Origin: a bacterium
GTDB taxonomy: Bacteria; Krumholzibacteriota; Krumholzibacteriia; JACNKJ01
Assembly (NCBI GenBank): GCA_024231955.1
Contig: JAAEPZ010001044.1
Coordinates: 1 to 64,000 of the forward strand
Length of the DNA: 64,000 nucleotides
Direction: 5' to 3'
In this document: positions 55,067-63,130 of the stretch, piece by piece
Position numbering within the stretch: position 1 is the first letter of the stretch
Layout of the letters: every line of letters starts with the position of its first letter
Notes under the pieces: generated by a model
What the model saw: only the letters and a program-made list of their open reading frames with translations
Database searches by the model: none
What the model was told of the DNA's origin: nothing
Position numbers and translations under genes: made by a program

Positions 55067-57280
55067 ATGGGTTTCGCCAAGATATTCAAGTTCGCCAAGA
55101 AGGGATCGAAGAAAGTAAAGAGGTCCAAGGGCGGAGCTGCAGCTCCCGCCGTCAAGTGGCCGGATGGCATTAGGGTTGGTGTGTTCGGACATGAGAACTC
55201 CGGGAAAACTGTCTTCTTTACCTCCCTTTACACTCAGAGCAAATCGACCAACGATTTTCACATCTCGGTAAGGGATAACGCGACAGCCAGTGAGTTCTTC
55301 AGGAACGACATGGCCATCAAGGGTGTCGATTGCGACAGTTCCGGCACCGGCACGATTGCCGCCAAACCCGTCCCCAAGAAATTTCCCGACCCGACCGTCA
55401 AGGATATCATCCTTCAGTTCACATCGATTCTCGATGACAATACGAAGATTCCGGTAGTCTCCTACGATTACAGCGGTCGGGCGGCGGCGATCTCCGAGCA
55501 TTCGGATGAAGCGGAGAAGATCAGGGATTTCATGGTCGATGCGGATGGGCTGCTCTTCTTCTTCGACCCGAAAATCCTCAGTGCCGATCCTGAAGTTCAG
55601 GCGAGAGCCTCGACCTTCATCAATATCCTGGAGAGAATCGTTCCGCTCAAATCGCGCCTGCCGATTCCGATCGGACTGGTTATCACGAAGTCCGATGTGC
55701 TGCCCGGATACGGCAGCGATAATCAGGCTGTGCTGGTCCAACCCGAGGACGAACAGATAATCGCCGAGGATTATGAGAAATTCCTCGAGAAAGTGCTGGA
55801 TTCCGAGAGCCTTGCCGACAACAAGGAGTGGGCCACCTCGGTCAGGAATGTCCTGGTGAAGCTGCGCGAGTTCATCAGGGTCGTTGTGGGCAGGACACTC
55901 GATTTCCAGATATTCTTCGTGTCGAGCACGGGCAACAGGCCGGAAAAGATCGGCGTGGATATCGGCCGGTCGCTTTATGCTCCACCCGAGAAGGTCAATC
56001 CGTGCGGAGTGACCAGACCCTTCTACTGGATTCTCCAATCAATAGTGAGAAGCCAGAGGCTGAACGTGATGCGGAGGATCGCAGGGTATGTCTCCGTGGT
56101 GTCGATCATCTGGATGCTTCTGTTTTCGTTGCCCTATCTTTATCACTTCGGCGGTCTCCTGCGCTCTGCCTATCGGGTCGAAAACAGCGTTCTGAGCTCT
56201 GTAGACGGCAATATCCTGAATACCTCCGATACGCAACGCCACGATATCATCCGCGCCTACAACCGCTACGGCAACCGGATGCTGGTCAAGAAACTGTTCC
56301 CCGAATATTATCTTTCGTCATCGAGGATGAAGGACGTGTACAGTGAATTCAGCCTTGGGCCGGCTGTGACCAGACTGGACAGCATCATCAATGGGTTTGC
56401 GGACGTTATCACAAACCCGCAGCTTCAACCCATGTATGACCAGGGGCTCGACAGCCTGATCCTCAACGATACCCACAGGAGGCTTGTCGGCAACCTGGAG
56501 AAGATGCATGTGGGGGAGAAGACATCGGTGCTGTATATGCGTTCCGACAGAGTGTTCTATTACTGGGATCTGTTCACGCAGTTCGTGGTGAACCCGGCGG
56601 ATACGGCCGTTTTGGAGAAGATCAATTACCAGGTGAACTTCAATCTGGAGAATGCCCAGAACTACAGCGAGTCGGAGAAGAGGTTGGGGTCCGCTCTTCT
56701 TGGCGTTCTCGATTCGCCCGCTCCCGGCCCGGCTCCCACCGTGCGCGCCACCCGTTCGAATCTGGACGAATACAATCAGATCAAGGACAAGGTGAACGGG
56801 TCGTCCGATCCGGCATATGTGCTGGGGGAGGTCCCAGGCAAGCTCAAGGCGGTCAGGGACAAACTCTCCGCGAGTACGAACTCGGCCCAGATCTCTGCGA
56901 TAGACGACTTCCTGGCGGAGGCCGGAAAGTGGGACAAACGGCGGACATACACCTGTGTTCTGCAAACCGTGCCCGATATGGGGCATCTGCATATCGAGGT
57001 GGTCGGTTCGGGGGGCAATCCCTCCTGGTCGAACGAGACTCAGCTGCTCGAAGGCGACGAGATTAAGCTGAAGTGGAAGCCCGGTGACGATGTCCATATC
57101 GCCATCGACGAGTTGAGACATGAATGCAACTGGGGCAAGAAACCGAGCGACAGAATTGTCTTCCAGGACAGGTATGGACTCTTCGCGGCGGAGGGGAGCA
57201 TCACTTTCCCCAACATCGGTAAAACTGTAGTACTCAGCTTCAAGGGTGGGTTGAAGGAGCGTTTGCCTGATCTTGATTAG
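55067..57280 (+). CDS. P-loop GTPase membrane protein in the TssM position
   Basis: 737 residues. A basic N-terminal tail, then a GTPase-like domain: Walker A GHENSGKT (41-48), a possible DxxG equivalent in SYDYSGRAA, and the guanine-specificity motif TKSD (207-210). One transmembrane helix at about 340-362 and a ~370-residue C-terminal domain, probably periplasmic, ending in a beta domain. TssM/IcmF has a similar plan (cytoplasmic NTPase, membrane, periplasmic part), but is larger, with a membrane hairpin before the NTPase. So this is a TssM analogue or a distant, reduced relative. Begins 15 bp after the tail-anchored protein gene. Confidence 0.6.
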   Translation: MGFAKIFKFAKKGSKKVKRSKGGAAAPAVKWPDGIRVGVFGHENSGKTVFFTSLYTQSKSTNDFHISVRDNATASEFFRNDMAIKGVDCDSSGTGTIAAKPVPKKFPDPTVKDIILQFTSILDDNTKIPVVSYDYSGRAAAISEHSDEAEKIRDFMVDADGLLFFFDPKILSADPEVQARASTFINILERIVPLKSRLPIPIGLVITKSDVLPGYGSDNQAVLVQPEDEQIIAEDYEKFLEKVLDSESLADNKEWATSVRNVLVKLREFIRVVVGRTLDFQIFFVSSTGNRPEKIGVDIGRSLYAPPEKVNPCGVTRPFYWILQSIVRSQRLNVMRRIAGYVSVVSIIWMLLFSLPYLYHFGGLLRSAYRVENSVLSSVDGNILNTSDTQRHDIIRAYNRYGNRMLVKKLFPEYYLSSSRMKDVYSEFSLGPAVTRLDSIINGFADVITNPQLQPMYDQGLDSLILNDTHRRLVGNLEKMHVGEKTSVLYMRSDRVFYYWDLFTQFVVNPADTAVLEKINYQVNFNLENAQNYSESEKRLGSALLGVLDSPAPGPAPTVRATRSNLDEYNQIKDKVNGSSDPAYVLGEVPGKLKAVRDKLSASTNSAQISAIDDFLAEAGKWDKRRTYTCVLQTVPDMGHLHIEVVGSGGNPSWSNETQLLEGDEIKLKWKPGDDVHIAIDELRHECNWGKKPSDRIVFQDRYGLFAAEGSITFPNIGKTVVLSFKGGLKERLPDLD

Positions 57281-57359
57281 GTAGGGCGGCATGGGTCCGG
57301 ACAGGAGACGGCTATGCCGTCCCCAGGAATTGCGGAAGTAACCTCGGAAAGGATCAGAG

Positions 57360-57869
57360 ATGAAAACAATCGTTATTGCAGGGCTCGCGGCTCTCATATT
57401 CTTCATGATGCCCACGGTATCGTTCGCCGCCAAGGTGGTACTGCCCGAGGGTACCGAGATGAAGGTGAGATTCGACCCCGAGATAGTGGTCGATTCCGGG
57501 AAACTGCAGGCGGGAGTCACCATCTCGATATACCTCTCCGAGGATATCAAGATCGGCGGCAAGACGATCATCGAGGCGGGAGCCGCAGGCAATGCCAAGG
57601 TGGTGGAGGCGGTGGCCGCGTCACGACAGGGCAAACCCGGGATGATCAAGGTCGTTTTCATCGATCTTGCCCCCAAGGGGGGCTACTCGGCCGCCAATGG
57701 CGAGATGGTTAAACTGGCGGGTGTGATCGAAAACGAGGGCGGAAGCAGGAAGCTGATCTCCTGGCTCTTCATCGCCGGCCTGTTCATCAAAGGTGAGCAG
57801 GGAGCACTCGACACGACGCTGGAATACGCCGCCACCATCGGGGAGACGGTAATCCTCCAGAGCGAATAA
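57360..57869 (+). CDS. Small exported protein closing the secretion locus
   Basis: 169 residues with signal peptide (MKTIVIAGLAALIFFMMPTVSFA). A beta-rich mature part (LPEGTEMKVRFDPEI, VTISIYLSEDIKIGGKTIIEAG) resembling a conjugal-transfer or LysM-free barrel fold only in general terms; no family recognised. AAAGGA ribosome site. Last gene of the plus-strand run, so possibly a periplasmic component of the machine. No lipobox, so not a TssJ by sequence. Confidence 0.65.
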   Translation: MKTIVIAGLAALIFFMMPTVSFAAKVVLPEGTEMKVRFDPEIVVDSGKLQAGVTISIYLSEDIKIGGKTIIEAGAAGNAKVVEAVAASRQGKPGMIKVVFIDLAPKGGYSAANGEMVKLAGVIENEGGSRKLISWLFIAGLFIKGEQGALDTTLEYAATIGETVILQSE

Positions 57870-57903
57870 TCGCGCCCTCAGTCAGAATCAAATGTTCGGG
57901 TCC

Positions 57904-57946
57904 AATCCCTGGCGTCGGCATCATGGTGCGGCTCCAGGGATTTTAC
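57904..57946 (+). terminator. Intrinsic terminator at the end of the secretion locus
   Basis: 9-bp stem (57904-57912 with 57934-57942) with a 21-nt partly self-pairing loop, followed by TT(A). The stem overlaps the stop codon of the convergent lipoprotein gene. Confidence 0.55.
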
Positions 57947-59469
57947 TCGCCGGTAAGATAGTATTCTATCAGCTCCGTAGTAAACACATGATCGATGATT
58001 CTCAACTCGTCAATAGCCCCCATGAAGAACGAGGGCACCTCCGCATTATCTCTGCCGATGAGGAGATCACCATTGGTGATTGGCGGCAAGTCGGACCCGT
58101 CGCCGACGACCCACTCGCCCTCGTAATTCGTGGGGCCGCCATAACCTCCGGTCAGGATTATGGATCCGGGATCGCCGAATTCGAATGAGAACACTGCCTG
58201 GGTCCAACCCTGCAGCACAAAGTTCGGAATCACCGCTCTGTAGATATGGGGCGTGGCGTCGCCGTATCTGAATTCAAATTCCGCAAAATGATCGGGTGAG
58301 GATACGTGTCGCATCAGGAGCTCATAGTTGATGGCGCCTTCGGGATCTCTTTTGCATATGATGGACATCCTGGGATGCTGCGCCAGATCCAATGAGTCGA
58401 CCTGGATCCTCATCGAGAGAGTGATCCCCTCCCGAAGATCCAGGAGATCGGCGTCGGGGACGGTGATATAATCGCCCTCTCCATTGAATTGCCGGTAGTA
58501 GTTGCCTATTACGGTCGTGCCGGTCGCGATCCCGTCATGTCCGTTCTGTGTGCCGTCCTGAACAGGGACGGGGTTCCCGGTCGATGACGCCGACATACCG
58601 TATGATGCGATCAGGCGGGACCAGTAATCGTGGAGAATGGCTACCGAGTTTTCGGCATAAATGAGCGCCATGGGATCCGGGATCGCAACCCCGTCCCTGT
58701 CCTCCATGAGGGTGATTGTGGGGAAAAAGGTGACCGTCTCAAAGGGGCTGACTTCGTAGATGTGCGTCCTGTAGTAGACCGTTGCGATCTCGACGAAACC
58801 GTTCCCGTCCGTAAGGCCGAAGCTCTCCGGATCCCTGCTCCCCAGATCGAGATGGACCGCGCCCCCCTCATCCGCCCAGGACTCCAGATAGGCGAGATCG
58901 CCGAAAGCCGGATTTATGACCACGTCGTCGTACTGGATGTAGCCGCCTCCGATCAGACGCTGACTCGCGAGGATTGTGCTTATCCGGCTGATGTCGGGGA
59001 GGTTGAATCCCCGGATCTTCATCGCCAGGCGATCTCCCTGCAAAGTTTCACTATGGACGGGGGACAGCTTGATCATCGGCACTTCCGGCATCATGTCAAT
59101 GTTCAGCTCAATCTCGTCGCCGCCCCTCACGTCGACGGTGGTTCTGCCGGAGTAGATCAATACGCTTGCGTCATCGAAGGCCTCGATGATGAAGAGCCTG
59201 TTCGGCCCGGCCGGCACCGTGACGCTGCCGACGAGGAGCCCCGCATCCTGTAGGAGAACCGTCGTGAGAGGGGTTGATATCCCCGCTCCCGAAACGGTCA
59301 GGATAAATGATGACGCCTGCGTGATGTCCAGCGATGCGCCGACATAACTCCGGACATGCAGTTCCATCCCCTGATCCCCGGAGGAGGTGATCTTCTCCGA
59401 ACATGCCGCAAGAAGGGTCAGCAGGAGCAGGATGACAGTCAAACCGCGATATCTACCCTGGATTATCAT
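57943..59469 (-). CDS. LamG/concanavalin-like lipoprotein
   Basis: 508 residues from ATG 59469 (AGGAGGAG upstream). Lipobox LAAC with Cys at 23. N-terminal half: Ig-like and cohesin-like beta domains (GPNRLFIIEAFDD; VPMIKLSPVHSETLQGDRL). C-terminal ~210 residues: a LamG-type jelly roll (YRQFNGEGDYITVPDADLLDL, ITLSMRIQVDSL, LLIGRDNAEVPSFFMGAID, ELRIIDHVFTTELI). Probably surface or periplasmic carbohydrate or protein binding. Last gene of the minus-strand operon. Confidence 0.8.
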   Translation of the reverse strand: MIIQGRYRGLTVILLLLTLLAACSEKITSSGDQGMELHVRSYVGASLDITQASSFILTVSGAGISTPLTTVLLQDAGLLVGSVTVPAGPNRLFIIEAFDDASVLIYSGRTTVDVRGGDEIELNIDMMPEVPMIKLSPVHSETLQGDRLAMKIRGFNLPDISRISTILASQRLIGGGYIQYDDVVINPAFGDLAYLESWADEGGAVHLDLGSRDPESFGLTDGNGFVEIATVYYRTHIYEVSPFETVTFFPTITLMEDRDGVAIPDPMALIYAENSVAILHDYWSRLIASYGMSASSTGNPVPVQDGTQNGHDGIATGTTVIGNYYRQFNGEGDYITVPDADLLDLREGITLSMRIQVDSLDLAQHPRMSIICKRDPEGAINYELLMRHVSSPDHFAEFEFRYGDATPHIYRAVIPNFVLQGWTQAVFSFEFGDPGSIILTGGYGGPTNYEGEWVVGDGSDLPPITNGDLLIGRDNAEVPSFFMGAIDELRIIDHVFTTELIEYYLTGE

Positions 59470-59481
59470 CACTAACTCCTC

Positions 59482-60603
59482 CTAGTACGAGCGGCTGATG
59501 CCGCAGGACAACTGGAAGCCGCTCAGGTCGAGTTCGCCGCCGTCGGCGGTTCCCGTGTAATAGATCATCCCCGCATCGAATGTCTGCCGGTCATTGATCG
59601 ATCTGGTGAAATCCAGACCCAGATTCAAGACCGTCGCGGCATCGAGCTCCTCTTCATTGGCCATGATCTTCTTGATTCCCGCCATGGCTCCGATATTCCA
59701 GACATCCCGGGCCGTGAAGGTCAGGCGGGCGAACCCGCCGATCTCGTTTCCGTACTTCTTGAGCTGACTGTCGATCTCACCATTCGTCAAACTGTAGCGC
59801 TTGTTGCGTCCGCGCATCACCAGCCTGGCGCCCAGCGTAGTACAGTATTTCGCGCCCTGATTGACCGCCATGAGGCGAGTGCTGAACTGGGGAGCCTGCT
59901 TATAGATGTCGTCCTCTTCGAGGGTGTCGGTGCCGAAGAGCGAGAAGCCGAAATCGCCGGTGTAGTGCCTCTTCCCGGACGTCGTGCCGACTGTGGCGTT
60001 GACGGAGAGGGCGTCGCCGGGGTTGTAGTCGCCGGCATCTTCATAGGGTGTATAGGCGCCGAGGTGATCGTATACGGCGCTGATGCCGCACTTGAACCGA
60101 TCCAGCTCGGTTGCGGTCCCGACCTGGATGTTGAATCCCAACCCCGCTCCGAATCTTCGCATGGGCAGGGTGAGGAAATCGTGTGAGAGGAACTCCACGA
60201 TCCGTCCGTCATCTTCGGCGTCAAACTCCTTGCTGCCCAGCGGCAGGTTGATCCCAGCGGAGAGGAGGTGCCTGTCTTGCGAGATTGACCGTGAGATCTG
60301 GATCCTCAGATCGCCGAGACCGGAAAGGTCGTCCTCCTCGTCTCCATATTCGAGGGTGTTGAAGCCGGAGAGGATCTGGCACCTAGCCTCGATGTTCTCC
60401 CTCAGGGGGATGAAGCCGGAGAGATTGAAGGTCCTCTGGGTGATGCTCTGATCCGAACCGTCCTGGCCACCCAGGTTCCATGAGCTTTGGTAGAATTGGA
60501 GTCCAACCCTGCCCGGCTGTCCGTAGATTATCTGAGCGTGGACCGTCGTGGACGAGATGAAGGCGGCGGCGAGGATAATCGACAGGATGGTTCTAATACG
60601 CAT
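59482..60603 (-). CDS. Outer-membrane beta-barrel protein
   Basis: 373 residues with signal peptide (MRIRTILSIILAAAFISSTTVHA). The mature chain alternates amphipathic strands (GRVGLQFYQSSW, LGDLRIQISRSIS, RFGAGLGFNIQVGT, TTLGARLVMRG) and ends FQLSCGISRSY. Consistent with a ~14-16-strand barrel; no specific family recognised. Starts 11 nt inside the end of the TPR/CsgG gene, so the two are translationally coupled. Confidence 0.75.
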   Translation of the reverse strand: MRIRTILSIILAAAFISSTTVHAQIIYGQPGRVGLQFYQSSWNLGGQDGSDQSITQRTFNLSGFIPLRENIEARCQILSGFNTLEYGDEEDDLSGLGDLRIQISRSISQDRHLLSAGINLPLGSKEFDAEDDGRIVEFLSHDFLTLPMRRFGAGLGFNIQVGTATELDRFKCGISAVYDHLGAYTPYEDAGDYNPGDALSVNATVGTTSGKRHYTGDFGFSLFGTDTLEEDDIYKQAPQFSTRLMAVNQGAKYCTTLGARLVMRGRNKRYSLTNGEIDSQLKKYGNEIGGFARLTFTARDVWNIGAMAGIKKIMANEEELDAATVLNLGLDFTRSINDRQTFDAGMIYYTGTADGGELDLSGFQLSCGISRSY

Positions 60604-61906
60604 CGAAATTCCCCCTTATGATTATCGACCCGTAGCCGGGCCATATCGACCCTCCACCGGGGGGAGCCCCGGGCAACGATCCGTGTGTCCAGTAGAGATC
60701 CGTGTCCGTGATGAAGTTGCCGTTGAGGAGATTGGCCGATTGAACGGTGCCGTAGCCGGTCTGGGCATCCTCACTCCTGAAAGAGGTGGTTACATTCGCC
60801 TCGAACCCGGTCGAGGTGGAGGAGGCGTTGGTCATTACGCCGGCAAGGTTCGTGGCCTGGATGAAGCCGGGGTCGACATCTCCCGCGCTCCTGAACAACC
60901 TGGCCGCATCGCTGTGCAGGCCGCGTCTTTCATAAAAGAGCCCCTTGCTGTAGGACATGAAGGCGAGAAAGGATTCCGTGGGGACCTCCTCGATGGCGTC
61001 CCTCTCCTCCTTGCTGATCTCGACGCCGAGCGTGTCCAGGATGCCGAAGACGAATTGCTTCTCTACATGGAAGAACTCATCGAGACTACCCGTCCACGAC
61101 CGGGTGCCGCTGACGCTGCCGTCGGTGGTCTTGACCAGCTTGCCGTCGATCCTGAATCCATCGGCCCCGGTGCTGTTTACCGAACCGAGGACGATCCTGC
61201 TGCTGCCGAGCAATCTGCCCACCCTCGGTCCGACAGCGGTGTTGGCGTAGTTCGATTCGCTGATCTGGAGTTCGTCGAGGATCACGTTGATTTTGATCCT
61301 CTCCAATACCTTCAACTCGGCGACCTTGGCCAGATCCATAGCGACGAACTCGGCCAGTCCGAGAGCCATGGGTTGCAGGTCCGACTGAAGGTTCGAACCG
61401 TCGAAGTTGATAACCGCAATGCTGTTTGGTGGGAGGGAACCGACGTCGAGAGACTCCTCCTGGAGGACGGCCTGCCGCGCTTCATTGGTCAGTTGCCGGT
61501 CGATGAGGACCCTCAACCTGCCCTCGATCATATCCTTCGTCTTGCCGCTGCCCTGGAGCCTGGCTGCCGCGCTGTAGACCCGTATCGCCTTGTCGAGCTC
61601 GCCGGAGTCTTCGAAAATCAAGCCGAGGTAAAGATTGGCGAGCGCATTCGGACGGATCCTGTTGGAGGCGGCGAAGACCTCTTCGGCTTTGTCGTACGAT
61701 CCGGCCCTGAACCAGACCAGGCCGATCTCACGCCAGGCGCGGTAATCGTCGGGACGCTCCTCGACGGCTTGGTAAAGCAGGTCGATGGCGGCATCATTAT
61801 CACCCTGCTCGGCGGCGGTGCGACCCTGCTGGTATAGACTCTGGGCGCAGCCGCAAAACAGCAGGGCCAGGATCAGTAGGGTCGCCGGCATCGATCGTAA
61901 CATCAT
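60593..61906 (-). CDS. TPR and CsgG-like lipoprotein
   Basis: 437 residues. Probable lipoprotein (hydrophobic signal ending LLFCGC, Cys at 20; lipobox not ideal). TPR repeats at about 22-135 (AIDLLYQAVEERPDDYRAW, KAIRVYSAAARL), then a CsgG/LpoB-like domain (SIAVINFDG, AEFVAMDLAKVAELKVLERI, VGRLLGSSRIVLGSV). AAGGAG directly upstream of tandem ATGs. Such proteins assemble in the outer membrane or scaffold envelope complexes. Confidence 0.8.
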   Translation of the reverse strand: MMLRSMPATLLILALLFCGCAQSLYQQGRTAAEQGDNDAAIDLLYQAVEERPDDYRAWREIGLVWFRAGSYDKAEEVFAASNRIRPNALANLYLGLIFEDSGELDKAIRVYSAAARLQGSGKTKDMIEGRLRVLIDRQLTNEARQAVLQEESLDVGSLPPNSIAVINFDGSNLQSDLQPMALGLAEFVAMDLAKVAELKVLERIKINVILDELQISESNYANTAVGPRVGRLLGSSRIVLGSVNSTGADGFRIDGKLVKTTDGSVSGTRSWTGSLDEFFHVEKQFVFGILDTLGVEISKEERDAIEEVPTESFLAFMSYSKGLFYERRGLHSDAARLFRSAGDVDPGFIQATNLAGVMTNASSTSTGFEANVTTSFRSEDAQTGYGTVQSANLLNGNFITDTDLYWTHGSLPGAPPGGGSIWPGYGSIIIRGNFDAY

Positions 61907-62037
61907 GTTCTCCTTATCAATCGGACTGGGCGGACCGGGCGGAACGGACGGAACGGACGTATCCGGGTAAGGGGTCGGAATACGCCCATCCTCCGCGATT
62001 TCAGGACACCCTCATCTCCGTTGATTGCAGATCCGGC

Positions 62038-63084
62038 TCATCCGACGAGAGGCTTGTATATCTCCATCTTCCTCTTCGCCTCGATGAAACTGTTGTCCTT
62101 GTCGTATGCTTGCCGGAAGTGGTCGTAGGCCTTTTCATACTGGTATTCATCCATGTATTTCAGCCCGAGGGAGTAGAGCTTGGCGGCATCCATATCGGTA
62201 GTGGCCGACTCCTGGATTGCGGTTTCCATCTGATCCGTGATGACCAGATCGAGCTTTTCCGCAATGGCTTTGACGAGCTTCTTCTCCATCTCGACGAAAG
62301 CCGGTCTCCCCTCCATGTCGGCCGAGGTGATGATCTCCGAGGTCTCGACATTCACCACCCGCACGACCATCCTCGCATCTTTGCGTCCGATCTGCGCTAT
62401 GCTTCCGAACACCATGAGCTGGGCTCCGAGCATCTTGCCGACTCTGACCCCCGTAGCCTGATCGATCCTCCCCTCCTCGGACAGCTTGACCTCTTTGAGC
62501 AGATGGTCGATCTTGTCGCGCTCGACCAGCTTGAGGTCGGTGAAGCGGGAGAAGTCGTACTCGAAGAAGTCGGCGAGAGCCTTGCTCAGATCGCCCAGTT
62601 CCTCTTTGTATTTGCCAATCGAGAAGTTGTCGAACTCCATGATCGCAATCGTCTGAATTTCGGGATCCTGATCGCTCGGGCAGACAAGGAGCTCTTTGGC
62701 CTGACAGAGTTCATACCATTTGGATCTCAATTCGCTCGGCCACATCTCCCTGGGCAGATCGACGAGACAATGGCCGATATGCGAGATGTCCTGAAGGTAG
62801 CCGAATGCCTCCCTCTTGTACCTCTGCCCCTTGGCGTAGGTGATGATGCTTTTGATCTCGAGGATCGCGATGTTGTCGTTTGGGGTCAGATCCCGCCGGG
62901 ACAGGAGTTCGTTCGTGATCGCCAATCCCGTCTCGAATTCTCCGTCGAAATAGACATCAACCGCCTCCGCCAGCTTTTCGGCAATGACGCTTTCCGATGC
63001 CGACGCTGGACGGGATGTCTGGAGAGAGAGAGGTGAGATGATCAGAAGAGACAATAGGATCGTAAAAAGGAATAACCGCTTCAT
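62038..63084 (-). CDS. CsgG-like/TPR exported protein
   Basis: 348 residues, signal peptide MKRLFLFTILLSLLIISPLS. Helical N-terminal part, central CsgG-like domain (TIAIMEFDN, ALADFFEYDFSRFTDLKLVERD, RVGKMLGAQLMVFGSI), and a C-terminal TPR (AAKLYSLGLKYMDEYQYEKA, HFRQAYDKDN). Same domains as the next gene in reversed order, so the pair likely arose by duplication and works together. GGGAGG ribosome site. Confidence 0.8.
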   Translation of the reverse strand: MKRLFLFTILLSLLIISPLSLQTSRPASASESVIAEKLAEAVDVYFDGEFETGLAITNELLSRRDLTPNDNIAILEIKSIITYAKGQRYKREAFGYLQDISHIGHCLVDLPREMWPSELRSKWYELCQAKELLVCPSDQDPEIQTIAIMEFDNFSIGKYKEELGDLSKALADFFEYDFSRFTDLKLVERDKIDHLLKEVKLSEEGRIDQATGVRVGKMLGAQLMVFGSIAQIGRKDARMVVRVVNVETSEIITSADMEGRPAFVEMEKKLVKAIAEKLDLVITDQMETAIQESATTDMDAAKLYSLGLKYMDEYQYEKAYDHFRQAYDKDNSFIEAKRKMEIYKPLVG

Positions 63085-63130
63085 GAGGCGCCTCCCGATT
63101 TTGAAGTGGAGCTAATCGCCGAATCCTAAA

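Noticed and set aside
54086..56038. 650-codon minus-strand frame opposite the membrane-complex genes
   Set aside because: Covers two well-formed plus-strand genes with good spacing and topology; its translation shows no domain.
29930..57280. Locus considered as a phage-tail-like extracellular injection system (eCIS) rather than T6SS
   Set aside because: TssK, TssE/F/G, ClpV, Hcp and VgrG are all present and membrane genes follow; no tail-length or tail-fibre genes were seen.
60548..61837. 429-codon plus-strand frame opposite the TPR/CsgG gene
   Set aside because: No ribosome site or motif; the minus-strand frame has a signal peptide and domains.
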